A stretch of 64,000 nucleotides of DNA from an uncultured Flavobacteriaceae bacterium (GCA_947500575.1 CANMSI010000001.1:558001-622000), one strand, 5' to 3'; positions 20,699-30,961 are shown, counted from the stretch's first letter. The notes: generated by a model from the sequence alone, not told the origin. A program made the numbers and translations.

Positions 20699-22018
20699 TT
20701 AATTATAATTAATATTCACATATTTAATTCCGTGTTGCCCTCTGCGTCCATTTTGATTTATCTTATCGCTGGTATTTTTTGCAGCGTCTGTAAAAGCCCT
20801 ATCAAATATTTTACTCCAGTTAGTAGAATTTTGATATACCTTGCTCGTCTCCTTAATAATAGCTTCTATAAAAGAATGCGTAAAATGGCCATTCCCTAAG
20901 GTGCGGTTAGCATTACTCATACAATAAGACCACTCTCCCTTGGAAGATGAAGAAGACAAGAGCGTACCCTTAGATTCTACAAATAATTTATAGAGCTTCT
21001 CTGCGTCAAAAAAGTAACCCGATTTAAATGGGATAGATTCCTTTATTCCTGTCCCCCGTCTAGTTTCGGGTATAGAATTGCACAAATCACCAATAATCAT
21101 TGTTAGTCGCGCATTCTTATTTTTTAACCGATGATATAATTCTTCCAGACTGTATTCTGGTCCATCCAAACTCATAGATGCAAAACTGCTCTCTTTGCTC
21201 TCATCATTGAAACCGTGCCCAGAGTAATAAAAGATAACAATGTCATTCTCACCATTGGAAATACTGTTAATATTATTAAAGATTCTAGATTTACTAAAGT
21301 TATCACCCGCCACTCTGTACTTCTTTATTTTGATTCCCAATTCGGCGGAAATCTTGCTAAAAGTTGTATAGATATCGTCCATATCTTGTTGCGTACTCCT
21401 ACCAATACTTCTATCTTTTGTGTCGGCAGCAATCATTAAATGAAGTGTTATATTCTCTAAATCAACTTCATTGCTTTGTGTTTCAGACACTATATCTTCA
21501 CCAGCATAAAAAGCAAGAAGCTTTTTGTATTCAGTTTCTTTTTTTGAATAAAAACTATTCAAATACCGTTCTGTAAATTTTGTTTTAGGATCTATTTTTT
21601 CGAAAGTAGCTTTATACGTATGCGAAGAAACTTCATCTTCGTCATAGTCTTGATCATCTATGATATACAACTCTTCGAAAACATTCTTTTCATTGAGGTT
21701 TGTAAAAATAAAATTGTCTGCTACATACCCATACTCGGTTTCCTGAGATTCATACACCATTTCCGCATTATCCCCATCGAAAATAAAATATTTATGCCCA
21801 TTGCTTTGATATTCATAGCGTCCTTTACATTTGTATTTCGCTACCTTAAAGACATCTGCAGGAGTTGTATATTTAACTCTAACTGATACTTCTTCATTGC
21901 TATAATAGGTTATCAATGCAGTATAATTAGTTTCGTTCCCCCATGCTATTTCGTAAAAACTCTGTGCGGCTGCAAAGTAGCTGCAGCAAAAAAGAAATAC
22001 GATGTAAAAATTCTTCAT
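20699..22018 (-). CDS. Exported caspase-fold (peptidase C14) protease
   Basis: The start at 22018 gives a clear signal peptide (MKNFYIVFLFCCSYFAAAQS); an extended start 20 codons upstream is less likely. Residues 20-185 form an uncharacterised N-terminal region rich in beta strands. The caspase fold covers about residues 190-439: LHLMIAADT, IVIFYYSGHGFND with catalytic His268 and TMIIGDLCNS with catalytic Cys313. Both residues of the dyad are present, so it could be active. Metacaspase-like enzymes cleave after Arg/Lys or Asp depending on class; specificity here is unknown. It leads a tight operon with a lipoprotein and a glycine-rich protein. Confidence 0.85.
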   Translation of the reverse strand: MKNFYIVFLFCCSYFAAAQSFYEIAWGNETNYTALITYYSNEEVSVRVKYTTPADVFKVAKYKCKGRYEYQSNGHKYFIFDGDNAEMVYESQETEYGYVADNFIFTNLNEKNVFEELYIIDDQDYDEDEVSSHTYKATFEKIDPKTKFTERYLNSFYSKKETEYKKLLAFYAGEDIVSETQSNEVDLENITLHLMIAADTKDRSIGRSTQQDMDDIYTTFSKISAELGIKIKKYRVAGDNFSKSRIFNNINSISNGENDIVIFYYSGHGFNDESKESSFASMSLDGPEYSLEELYHRLKNKNARLTMIIGDLCNSIPETRRGTGIKESIPFKSGYFFDAEKLYKLFVESKGTLLSSSSSKGEWSYCMSNANRTLGNGHFTHSFIEAIIKETSKVYQNSTNWSKIFDRAFTDAAKNTSDKINQNGRRGQHGIKYVNINYN

Positions 22019-22173
22019 AAGCTTCTTATTTGACTGTTTATTTATTTTTAATCTCTTTAGGTAAAACTCCTTCCTCACTAAAGCATTTACCAGAAAAAGT
22101 CCCCCGAATTTTCTTTAACAGTGCTCAAAGCAAGGGGAAGGAGTTAGTGAAAATTGCTGGTCTTTAGGTTTAT

Positions 22174-22836
22174 TTAATCAAAGGATAAGGTGCCAATGAG
22201 TCCGTAGGCATGATGCCCAATTTCATTTTCCTCATTAAATTGTACACGAACACCCCATAGTGAAATTTGATAATTATTGGGAGATGCATTGGAATACGTA
22301 TGTGTTTCGTTTTTTCTATTTCTTTCATGGAAACCAGTAATGGTATAGGCATTATTAGCATATACCCCCGTATAGGTCTTACCACATAGTAAGGTTCCTA
22401 GAGGGTCTCCTTTACCAGTATATCCCGAATCTGATGGGCAACCACTTCCATTAAGTATAACCTTAAATTTAGTACCGTTTAATATTTGATTTTTATTCTC
22501 TTCGGTAATATCATCTGAAACAGAGACTCCTTTTTCAATGCTGATTACTTCGAACTTACGGACAAAACCTCCTTCATTCGTGGCGCAACCAATACGTATT
22601 TGTTGGCCCGGCCCTAGTACAGGTGTGGTGCTAACCAAGTCTGTTTTATTAGACTCAATGCGTTTGTATTTTACTTTAATCCCTATTGAAGTATATAGGT
22701 TTTTAATAAAAATCGGGGTGGCCACTCCGGAACAGCCTTCTGTATTGGCATTTCCTGTAATTAAAAATTGATCGTCTGCTTGTCCGTAACTAAGGGACAC
22801 GAAAAAAGCAAGTACTAAAAATAACAGTAGTCTCAT
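22174..22836 (-). CDS. Exported protein of unknown function
   Basis: The start at 22836 is chosen because it opens a signal peptide (MRLLLFLVLAFFVSLSYGQ); the frame extends 16 codons further. The 220-residue mature protein has several cysteines (TEGCSGVATP, RIGCATNEGG, GSGCPSDSG, LLCGKTYTG) and a beta-rich pattern ending GVRVQFNEENEIGHHAYGL. No known family is recognised. It lies between the OmpA-domain gene and the caspase gene, 155 bp before the latter, and may share their job at the envelope. Confidence 0.65.
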   Translation of the reverse strand: MRLLLFLVLAFFVSLSYGQADDQFLITGNANTEGCSGVATPIFIKNLYTSIGIKVKYKRIESNKTDLVSTTPVLGPGQQIRIGCATNEGGFVRKFEVISIEKGVSVSDDITEENKNQILNGTKFKVILNGSGCPSDSGYTGKGDPLGTLLCGKTYTGVYANNAYTITGFHERNRKNETHTYSNASPNNYQISLWGVRVQFNEENEIGHHAYGLIGTLSFD

Positions 22837-22904
22837 ATCGTTTGGTTTTGGGATAAAAATAAGTGCCTTCCAAACGCTATTCAATACCTAGTTGTGGGGA
22901 TATT

Positions 22905-24014
22905 TTACTCTTCTGTTTGTTGTGAAATAATAAATTCTACTCGTCTATTCTGCTGCCTGCCTGCCTCGGTGTTATTTTCCTTTATAGGGTTTTTACCACC
23001 ATAGCCCTTCCATTGGATACGTCCTTTAGACAAACCCAAACCTATTAAATGATTTGCTACGGCTCTGGCTCGTTTAGTAGAAAGGGCCAGATTATATTCC
23101 TCACTTCCAATATTATCCGTGTAACCATTAATGGTAATCTGCAAGCTAAGGTCTGCATCTAAATAGGCATAAATATCTTTTAAATCTTGATGGGCTTCCT
23201 CCAATAATTTAAAACGATCAAAATCAAACAACACATTTTGAAACACATGTGTTTTATCTAATTCATACCCCTCTCTATCACCATCCAAAACAATAGAAGG
23301 GGTATCTGTTATTTGCTCTAAAGAAACCATATCCAAATAATAATAGGCACCTTGCCGCATATTTCTACCCAGTTTCTTTTTCCTAGTACGCGCATTGCTT
23401 CTAAAGTTTCCTAAGGTAACGTACTTCTCTTTACCCGTTGCCAACCATTCCATGGATACCAAAGTCCAGTCCTTGGTGCTATTGTAATAGGCAGCATTAT
23501 TAATCTCGGTATAGTTCAGGGCGTTTTTTTGTATACGCGCCAGATGTAAGCGAGAGAGCATTTTTCTAGTATTTACGTTGATTGGTTTTTCTGAAAACAA
23601 TACGCCAAAATCTTTGATCATAAAGTCTGCTTTCTCGGCTAAACTGATGTAAAAGGAAAAACGATATGTTTCTCCGACGATAAGTGGTTCGGAAATTTCT
23701 GCCTGTATGTACTCTCTATAATCTCCTGGTGCTACCATATAAAGTCCAGCATAGCCCTTACCAAATTTAGCAGCCTGATTTCCATTATAATTCTTTGGCA
23801 CTCCCATATAAGAACTACAACTATGGAAATAATCTGTGGTACCCTTGGTAGGTGTTGACCAAGTTTCAATATCTCGGTCAAAGTTCCCCAACTCTTTAGG
23901 ACATACTCGTAGATAATCAAAACTCGGATTTTTGATTAGGTTTTGACCAAGCAGCGCACAAGAAGCAAGCAGGCAACTAATAGTTATGATATGTGTTTTG
24001 ATAAAGGACAACAT
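22905..24014 (-). CDS. OmpA-domain outer-membrane protein with N-terminal carbohydrate-binding-like domain
   Basis: The 369-residue product has a signal peptide (MLSFIKTHIITISCLLASCALLGQ). Residues 25-240 (NLIKNPSFDYLRVCP, YRFSFYISLAEKADF, DWTLVSMEWLATGKEKYVTLG) look like a jelly-roll domain of the carbohydrate-binding or DUF-type found before OmpA domains. The C-terminal 120 residues are a peptidoglycan-binding OmpA domain: VLFDFDRFKL, TINGYTDNIGSEEYN, LSTKRARAVANHL and NRRVEFIIS. It should tie the outer membrane or a surface structure to peptidoglycan. It is 68 bp upstream of the next gene of the block. Confidence 0.85.
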   Translation of the reverse strand: MLSFIKTHIITISCLLASCALLGQNLIKNPSFDYLRVCPKELGNFDRDIETWSTPTKGTTDYFHSCSSYMGVPKNYNGNQAAKFGKGYAGLYMVAPGDYREYIQAEISEPLIVGETYRFSFYISLAEKADFMIKDFGVLFSEKPINVNTRKMLSRLHLARIQKNALNYTEINNAAYYNSTKDWTLVSMEWLATGKEKYVTLGNFRSNARTRKKKLGRNMRQGAYYYLDMVSLEQITDTPSIVLDGDREGYELDKTHVFQNVLFDFDRFKLLEEAHQDLKDIYAYLDADLSLQITINGYTDNIGSEEYNLALSTKRARAVANHLIGLGLSKGRIQWKGYGGKNPIKENNTEAGRQQNRRVEFIISQQTEE

Positions 24015-24302
24015 ACGTGCTACGCCCTTTAGGGCTATTATAGATGTATTTTTAAAGATAGCAAAATTAAAGTTTAGCCTTAAAATTCTTGTTTAAACAC
24101 CCTATTTTCAACACAAAATACCGATGAAAGAACCAAGCGGCACATAAATCAGATAAAGGAACTACCGTTTACGCTGCCATACGATCTTCCAAATTTTCAA
24201 GACCTTCAATAGCTACATAAGCCACAGGCTAAGTTCACCTAAGAGTACTATCAAATTCTGAAAAAGATTTATCTAATTGGTCCAAATCATAGCTTGTTTG
24301 GA

Positions 24303-25334
24303 TCAAAATGCTGTATCTGAAATGCGCATATTGTCTACAAGTAATTCACAACCTTCTTGGGTAGCACTGATTCCCATTTCTAGAATATTCTGAATAGCAT
24401 TGGAGGTAGGTAAGTTAATACCAGTGGCATTGACTACTTGCTCACCATCTTGCCATAGCTCAATAATTCCATTATCGGTACTACTAAATTGCAAGTGCAC
24501 TTTTAACTTAAACCAAGCGCCTACGGGAACATCGGGTCCATTACCAGGATATTCTAGTTTAGCACCAAATTTATTCTCTATACCCAATTTATTATTTCGA
24601 AGTACTACTCTAGGCCCTGGAGATACTTCAAAGTACGATGTTTCAAAATCCACCAAAGTAAAGGGTTTTCCACTTATAATATAGTAGTCGGCCTCAAACC
24701 AAAGATCAGCACCCTTTACAAAATAATTCAGGATAGTGCTTATAGATGTTTTGGAAGTAACCATATTGGCTGTAGGTGCTATTGCGGTAAACTTTAATAC
24801 AGTATTATCACTATCCGTAGGGCTTGGAACAATTTCCAGCTTATTATCTATAAAATCACAGCTTCCATCTAAAATACATTTACTCAGTGCTACATACTCC
24901 TCAACTTCTGGAGTAGCAGGACTTTGAAGTGTCATATTGGTCCAAAATAAATCTGGACTACTTATATCTGTACTAAACAGATTGGAAAGTGTGCTTTTAG
25001 TTTCAAAATCTTCTTGAAAATCATTTTTTATCGGTACCAACTCATTGTCCACTTTGAAAAAAACATCGGTTCCCATTGTTGTATAATTATCCGAAGCAAA
25101 ATCTGGATCAAAATATTGAAATAAAAATTCACAAGAATTGGGCTCTTGCGTAAAGGCTTTACCATCTTCATAGATAAAAATAACTTCTCCACCCTCGGCG
25201 GTGAATTGTTCCAAGAGACTTTCATTGGAGCAAGAAGCATCCGTTTCCTGTTCCTCAGGCATTTCTGAATCACTACTGCAACTCAGAGAACATAAAAATA
25301 TTAACATCAAAACAAGCGAACGACCCGGTATCAT
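24303..25334 (-). CDS. Lipoprotein with concanavalin/polysaccharide-lyase-like domain
   Basis: The 343-residue product has a lipoprotein signal (MIPGRSLVLMLIFLCSLSC) followed by an acidic linker and an N-terminal region with SNESLLEQFTAEGGEVIF. The C-terminal 200 residues (DLWFEADYYIISGKPF, VVLRNNKLGIENKFGAKLEY, GAWFKLKVHLQFSSTDNGI, ELWQDGEQVVNATG, ELLVDNMRISDTAF) have the jelly-roll pattern of heparin-lyase-type or laminin-G-like proteins. Catalytic residues cannot be confirmed, so binding without cleavage is possible. It is separated from the OmpA gene by a 288-bp gap in which nothing is recognisable. Confidence 0.65.
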   Translation of the reverse strand: MIPGRSLVLMLIFLCSLSCSSDSEMPEEQETDASCSNESLLEQFTAEGGEVIFIYEDGKAFTQEPNSCEFLFQYFDPDFASDNYTTMGTDVFFKVDNELVPIKNDFQEDFETKSTLSNLFSTDISSPDLFWTNMTLQSPATPEVEEYVALSKCILDGSCDFIDNKLEIVPSPTDSDNTVLKFTAIAPTANMVTSKTSISTILNYFVKGADLWFEADYYIISGKPFTLVDFETSYFEVSPGPRVVLRNNKLGIENKFGAKLEYPGNGPDVPVGAWFKLKVHLQFSSTDNGIIELWQDGEQVVNATGINLPTSNAIQNILEMGISATQEGCELLVDNMRISDTAF

Positions 25335-25349
25335 AGTAGTATTTTTAAC

Positions 25350-25868
25350 CTATTTAGTAGTATCTTCTTCCACGAGAAAATCGCCATAACGGCTTTTTTT
25401 AAGTAAAAACAATCTTTCAAACAACACCGCATCATAGTCATCATCCAACACCAGCTTCACCTCAGCTGGAGCGCTGTCATAATCTGAATACCAATCGCCA
25501 CCCAAATCTATTTTTTCTCGCACTGCCTTGTCCTCTAAAAGTCGCTCTAGCACGTAAATAATGCCATCATCTTCCATACCTTCTTTTGAAACAGATATAT
25601 AAAATAAGGGATAGGGTTCATTGGTAAAGTCTAAAATTCGTACCCCATAGGTATCAAGATTAAGTCCCTGTGCATAAAACCGCCATTTAGCAGTGTGCAA
25701 TTCTTCATTACGTTTTTCTTCCATAGCAGCGATCTCACTGCTTGACAATTTGGAAGATTCATAATCGTAAAAACGTTTTCCAATTTTAAAAATGGTAAAC
25801 AGTGCAAATAGACCGATTAGAAAATAAACCCATGAAGGACGCGGTTCTTTTTTGTTTTTTGGGCGCAT
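25350..25868 (-). CDS. Single-pass membrane-anchored protein, unknown
   Basis: The 172-residue protein has a basic N-terminus (MRPKNKKEPRPSW) and one membrane helix (VYFLIGLFALFTIFKIG), then a soluble part probably outside the membrane, rich in acidic residues with DYDSAPAEVKLVLDDDYD. No known domain is recognised. It ends 15 bp before the lectin-like lipoprotein gene on the same strand, so the two are probably co-transcribed. Confidence 0.65.
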   Translation of the reverse strand: MRPKNKKEPRPSWVYFLIGLFALFTIFKIGKRFYDYESSKLSSSEIAAMEEKRNEELHTAKWRFYAQGLNLDTYGVRILDFTNEPYPLFYISVSKEGMEDDGIIYVLERLLEDKAVREKIDLGGDWYSDYDSAPAEVKLVLDDDYDAVLFERLFLLKKSRYGDFLVEEDTTK

Positions 25869-26004
25869 AGCAATAATTTGGGTACACTATATAACGCTTG
25901 AACAGCCCTATTATTTTGAGTTTTTAGAATAAAACAGGAATTAGCTAAGAATTGAACAATGCACCATTACGCTTAAGTATTAGGTCATTGGACACCTTAA
26001 TCTT

Positions 26005-27753
26005 TTAAAAATCGAATTTATAGGTCGCTCCTGCTAAGACTTGAAAGCCTTGTACTGGATAATTGGACCAACGTTGGTAATTGTTATTAGCAATGTTATT
26101 AGCCCTTGCAAAAACTGAAAGCTGGTTATTAAAACGATATCCGATATGTGCATTGGCATCAAAATAGCTATCCAATGTAACTATGGTAGCAGGGAAATCT
26201 GCAGGTATCGTGTTAATTACGACTTGCGAGCTCACATCTTCTCGTTCTCCAACGAAAAAGAGATTAGCCCCCATAAACCATTTCTCACCTATTTGATAAT
26301 CCATAAATAAAGAACCTGTGAGATTAGGAAGATTCCAAGCCGGGTTATCCGTTTCTGTATCATAATCATACACCTCAGCATTGACACCAAAAGTAAAATT
26401 CCGATTCACATCTACATTAATTTCTCCAAAAATTCCCAGAGTTTTTACATCGTCGTAGAAAACATCAAAAGAGTTACCATAGGTATAGGCTTCCTCATTT
26501 CTAAATGTATTTACTGGATTTAATTTATACAGTGGTTTTCTATTTTCTGCTGTGTAAGAGCCTTTTATATTATAACTGATATTAGATAACAGTTTTCCTT
26601 TTAACCCTACATAGGCATCATACTGTTTGTCTGTGGGGGTAATACCTAAGGTGGGGGATACATACGGATTGTCTGCCACAAAATCATAATAGGAGTTTTG
26701 CTCTAGGCCCCCTACAATTCCACCATACGCAATAACATTCTCACCAGATAGACGATACGAAGCTGTTACAACCGGATAGATAAAAAAGCTATTATCGCTA
26801 TTTTCCGTGTCTAAACCATATACAATACTAGCTCCTAAATTTACGGTAAGATCATCTCTTAAAATCAGTAAGCTAGGGGTTACACCAAATTGCACATGAC
26901 TGTACTTAATTTCTGGAGTAATTTCAGGATTATTCACAGAGGCATTTTCAAAGCTACCACTTACATAGTCTACTTTGGTTTTTATAGTCACCATTTCACT
27001 GGTAATGGGGACCTCAATTGTAGGTGCAATTAAAAATCTATTCTCACCAGAATCGGTGCCATCCCAAAACCTACGCAACAACAATTCTCCTCTTTTAAAG
27101 AAAGAATCTTCCATATTAATATGAGCCTTCACTTGCGCATTAAAATAATTCTGACGCTCATCTATGGCATTAATAGTAGCTTCATCGAAAGCACCTTCAG
27201 GAATACCATACCAATTGTATAATTGATGTTGCAGACCAACACTTGCACCCCAATCAAAATCGCGATCTCTCTTTGTAAAAGCAGCATCCAATTTTGTGTT
27301 GTAAAAAATATTTTCTAACGCTACCCCGTCGATATCTCCTCTAGACGAATGATGATTAAAACCAATATCTAAACGCTCATCTCCTCTATTGATATCTCTA
27401 CTGGTATAAAAGTCTACCAGGGCATTGTTAAAGTTCCCTAAACCAACAGATGCATAGGAGTTAAAAAGTTGTGGTGGTGGTGATTTTTTAACTGCTGAAG
27501 CTTTTCCTTTTGCTGGCGTAAATGTGGAAGCTACAGGCACCGAAAAAATGCTGTAATTAATTTTCTTTTTTTGAAGTACGATAGAATCGTTTAAAGTAGG
27601 TAGTGATTTTACCTTAAAAGCATCAGAAATAGTGGGCTTATAGGCTTTTACTACAGTAACGGTTTCTGTACCAATGTCTTCTTTATCCTGGGCGATGACC
27701 CCTTGAACAAGAATTAGAATAAACAGTAATGTTAGCTTAATTGAGTGCTGCAT
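26005..27753 (-). CDS. Outer-membrane beta-barrel protein, TonB-receptor-like
   Basis: The start at 27753 is preferred because MQHSIKLTLLFILILVQGVIAQ is a clean signal peptide; an ATG at 27780, overlapping the stop of the TPR gene, is possible. After GTETVTVVKAYKPTISDAFK, which resembles the N-terminus of a TonB-box receptor, the protein is a series of beta strands ending GFQVLAGATYKFDF, the terminal phenylalanine of an outer-membrane barrel. A full plug domain is not apparent at about 580 residues, so it may be a porin or a receptor-like protein that works with the TPR protein upstream. Assignment is to type only. Confidence 0.75.
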   Translation of the reverse strand: MQHSIKLTLLFILILVQGVIAQDKEDIGTETVTVVKAYKPTISDAFKVKSLPTLNDSIVLQKKKINYSIFSVPVASTFTPAKGKASAVKKSPPPQLFNSYASVGLGNFNNALVDFYTSRDINRGDERLDIGFNHHSSRGDIDGVALENIFYNTKLDAAFTKRDRDFDWGASVGLQHQLYNWYGIPEGAFDEATINAIDERQNYFNAQVKAHINMEDSFFKRGELLLRRFWDGTDSGENRFLIAPTIEVPITSEMVTIKTKVDYVSGSFENASVNNPEITPEIKYSHVQFGVTPSLLILRDDLTVNLGASIVYGLDTENSDNSFFIYPVVTASYRLSGENVIAYGGIVGGLEQNSYYDFVADNPYVSPTLGITPTDKQYDAYVGLKGKLLSNISYNIKGSYTAENRKPLYKLNPVNTFRNEEAYTYGNSFDVFYDDVKTLGIFGEINVDVNRNFTFGVNAEVYDYDTETDNPAWNLPNLTGSLFMDYQIGEKWFMGANLFFVGEREDVSSQVVINTIPADFPATIVTLDSYFDANAHIGYRFNNQLSVFARANNIANNNYQRWSNYPVQGFQVLAGATYKFDF

Positions 27754-27769
27754 AATGTGTTCCGATGTT

Positions 27770-30700
27770 TTAGTTTTCATCTGGATTAACGGATGAATTA
27801 CTCTTCGCCTCTTGGGCTTTGATGATTGATGATTCTCGTTTAGCCTCCGATACAATTGCTGGATATTGATCAAAATTTGCAATGACACTATCTAAGATAT
27901 AGGTAGCCTGAAAGGCATCGCCCAAGGCGTAGAAATTCTTAGCCATAATAATTAACCCCTTCCCTCCCCATTCTTTATAAGATGAATAGTCTTTGGCTAA
28001 TTTCTGGACGGCCGTATTAGATGCTTCGTAGTCTTGCTCCTGATTTTTAAAATATCCATCGTAATACAAGGCTTCGGCTGCAATAGAACCACTCGCAATC
28101 TTTAGCACTTCGGCATAAGCGCTTTTTGCTCTTGGCGTATCATTGGTCTGGATAGCAGACCTCGCTATCATTACATGGGCATCACTTTTAATTCTATTAT
28201 CTAGCTTCGCCGCCCCTAACACTTTTTCTGCGTAAGCAATGGTTTGGTCATACTTTTTCTGCCCGTAATATCCTTTCATTAAATTAGATTGAGCAAAAGT
28301 GATATTCTGATTTATCTCTGCGGTACGTTCCAGACGTTCTAAAAAAGGAATAGCGTTATTGTAATCTTTTCGACCAACATAAATCTCACATACTCTGGTC
28401 AGCGCTTGTTCCGAATATTCGTTCCCACCCTTATCTGCAACAAATTGATAATAAGGCAAGGCATTCTCCTTTTGATCTTTTCCAAAATACAACTGCGCTA
28501 AGTTAAAATTGGCATTAATGGCATGTATTCCATTCGGAAACTCTTTTATATAACTTGTATAGGCTTTAATAGCAGCTTCTTTATTGCCATCTTGATTCTG
28601 TTTCTCTGCAGATTCAAAACTGGCATTGTCTAATTCAGCATCTGTTACCTCTACAAAGTCCAGACCACGTACCCAATCTGCATATTCATTTACCCGACCC
28701 AAATCCACATAAATCAACTTGGCCGTGGCAACCGCCTGTACAGCTTCTCCCGTGTTTGGATGATCCCGAACTACGGTTTTAAATTTCACCAATGCTTCTT
28801 CGTTTCTAGAAGCATTGTAATGAACCAAACCTTGACGCAATAATGCCCTCGGAACTAGGGAACTTCCTCTGTATTCATTGATCAAACGGTCATAGCTAGC
28901 CAATCCTTCACTTTCGTTGTTCGCTTTGATATATGAATTTCCAAGTTCAAAAAGCGCATCGTCTTTTAAAGTCGACTTTGGAAAACGATTTATAAAATTA
29001 TTCAGTTCTTCCACCTTCTTAGTCCCCCTATCTACAAAACCATAGCTCAAGGCCTTTTGAAAAGCAGCATAATCTCGCTCAGATGCGCCTGCCTCCAAGG
29101 CCTTATTATAAGATTCAATAGCGGGCCAGTATTTACTACTTACAAAATGGCTATCTCCCAAACGTAAATAACTATCATTTAACTTCTCAGTAGCGGTAGT
29201 TCCAGAATTACCAAAACTGGTAAAATAAGAAATGGCATTTCCATAATCTTTTAATTTAAAATAAGTATATCCTAAATTATAATCCAGATCTGCATATTCG
29301 GGCGTTCCTTTAGCTCCAGCATCTCTTTGAAATTGAATAAAACTAACCAAAGCCTCATCAAATCTATTTAAGAGGTATTCTGATTCTGCTTTCCAATAAC
29401 GTGCTCTGGCACGGAACATAAAGTCTTCTGCATTGTCCAAAGATTTGGTAAAATACTCGTTTGCCCCTGCATAATCCGTATCTATAAACAACTCCACACC
29501 ACGATAAAACGCCACTTTTTGATAGGTAGTTTTACTAGCATATCCTCTATTCTTTTCTAATAATGCTAGTGCACCTTCAAAATTTCTGGAGGTAATATAG
29601 GAGTCAACCAATAATTCTTGAATTTCCGCTGTATGTTCATCATTTGGATAGGTCTCTAAATAGGTAGATAATACTTGAGGTACACTCTCATATGCATTTC
29701 CGATCTCATAGCTTAAACGCCCGTAGTTAAGCATGGCATCTTTTTGTATTTCTGGAGTAAAATCCATTTCCGAAGCATTGCGAAATGCATTCAAAGCCTC
29801 TTGTTTCTTATCCAATTTCAAATAGCATTCTGCTAAGTGATAATAGGCATTCTGCGAAACACCATTGGTACCTCCAATAATTTTATTAAACTGCTGAATA
29901 GCATTGGCATAATCTGTTTGCTGATAATAGCAATATCCTAAAAGATAGTAATCTGTATTATTCCACTTACCCCGTTTGCCTTTATATTTCTCTAAATAGG
30001 GTATCGCTTCTGCATATTTTTTTTGATTAAAATAGCTCTCGCCTATGATCTTATTGAGCTCAGAAACTTCTTTTCTATCAGATTTAGGCAATTGTTTTTT
30101 TGCCAATTGAATGGCCTTATCAAAATTACCCAGCTTGAAATTCATATCGGCTTGGTAATAGGATAGTTTTTCTTCCAACAAATCTTGATCGGTAATTTGA
30201 TCAAAACGTTCATTGGCCGCTTCATAATCATCGTTTTGATAGGCCATATAGCCCAAATAATATTTTGCTTGAGAACCATAGGTGGGCGAATTGACCACCT
30301 TGCTTAAATAGCGTTCCGCTTCCTTTGTTTTCTTAGAAGCAAAAAGTGCATACCCATTATTAAAATTAAAGCGTTCTTTGTCTTTTCTAGACATCGCAGC
30401 TTGGTCTACCTTGTTATACCACTTTAAAGCATAGGGGTATTTTCCGGTCTCAAAATAATAATCGGCTACATCTAAAAAAGCAGAATTTCTTTTGGTAGAA
30501 GTAGGATACCGTTCCACGAAATCTTCCATGAGACGATCTGCTCCTAGTTGATTTAATCGGATTGCAGCATTCGCAATATAGTAAGCACTGTTCGCTTCCG
30601 TTTCTGCGTCTTCTGTTGAATTTTTTACGGTTTCAAAAATGGTCTGTGCGGCTTGGTACTGCTCGTTGTTGTAGAGTGCTAAGGCATCTTGATACGCCTT

Positions 30701-30793
30701 TTCATCGTGGGTGTAAATTTTAGATTCTTGGGCATGGCCAAAAAGAAAGCTTCCCATGAAAAACAGCAGTAAAGCGGTTTGTTTCTTTAGCAT
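27770..30793 (-). CDS. Periplasmic tetratricopeptide repeat protein
   Basis: The 1007-residue product has a signal peptide (MLKKQTALLLFFMGSFLFGHAQ) and then many TPR units through to the C-terminus (for example YPYALKWYNKVDQAAM, YYHLAECYLKLDKKQEALNAF, DYNLGYTYFKLKDYGNAIS, FNLAQLYFGKDQKENALP). TPR solenoids bind other proteins. It is followed by an outer-membrane barrel gene 16 bp downstream (or overlapping, depending on start). The pairing suggests a periplasmic helper for an outer-membrane protein; this is inference. Confidence 0.85.
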   Translation of the reverse strand: MLKKQTALLLFFMGSFLFGHAQESKIYTHDEKAYQDALALYNNEQYQAAQTIFETVKNSTEDAETEANSAYYIANAAIRLNQLGADRLMEDFVERYPTSTKRNSAFLDVADYYFETGKYPYALKWYNKVDQAAMSRKDKERFNFNNGYALFASKKTKEAERYLSKVVNSPTYGSQAKYYLGYMAYQNDDYEAANERFDQITDQDLLEEKLSYYQADMNFKLGNFDKAIQLAKKQLPKSDRKEVSELNKIIGESYFNQKKYAEAIPYLEKYKGKRGKWNNTDYYLLGYCYYQQTDYANAIQQFNKIIGGTNGVSQNAYYHLAECYLKLDKKQEALNAFRNASEMDFTPEIQKDAMLNYGRLSYEIGNAYESVPQVLSTYLETYPNDEHTAEIQELLVDSYITSRNFEGALALLEKNRGYASKTTYQKVAFYRGVELFIDTDYAGANEYFTKSLDNAEDFMFRARARYWKAESEYLLNRFDEALVSFIQFQRDAGAKGTPEYADLDYNLGYTYFKLKDYGNAISYFTSFGNSGTTATEKLNDSYLRLGDSHFVSSKYWPAIESYNKALEAGASERDYAAFQKALSYGFVDRGTKKVEELNNFINRFPKSTLKDDALFELGNSYIKANNESEGLASYDRLINEYRGSSLVPRALLRQGLVHYNASRNEEALVKFKTVVRDHPNTGEAVQAVATAKLIYVDLGRVNEYADWVRGLDFVEVTDAELDNASFESAEKQNQDGNKEAAIKAYTSYIKEFPNGIHAINANFNLAQLYFGKDQKENALPYYQFVADKGGNEYSEQALTRVCEIYVGRKDYNNAIPFLERLERTAEINQNITFAQSNLMKGYYGQKKYDQTIAYAEKVLGAAKLDNRIKSDAHVMIARSAIQTNDTPRAKSAYAEVLKIASGSIAAEALYYDGYFKNQEQDYEASNTAVQKLAKDYSSYKEWGGKGLIIMAKNFYALGDAFQATYILDSVIANFDQYPAIVSEAKRESSIIKAQEAKSNSSVNPDEN

Positions 30794-30961
30794 AATGTTC
30801 TGTAGCAGTTAAGAATTACCGAATAATACTAATAATAACGTCAAATATTAGACCAAAGTATGCAAGCTTTAAAAAGAAGAAGTTTTTTGGAGAAGCTTAT
30901 TTGTTTCTCGAGGAACTTCTTACTTTTATACAAATCCGAAAAATAAGTGGACCAAGTATTG

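Noticed and set aside
24015-24302. 288-bp gap before the OmpA-domain gene as a possible small gene or RNA
   Set aside because: No frame with a signal or motif and no strong hairpin; I see nothing in it.
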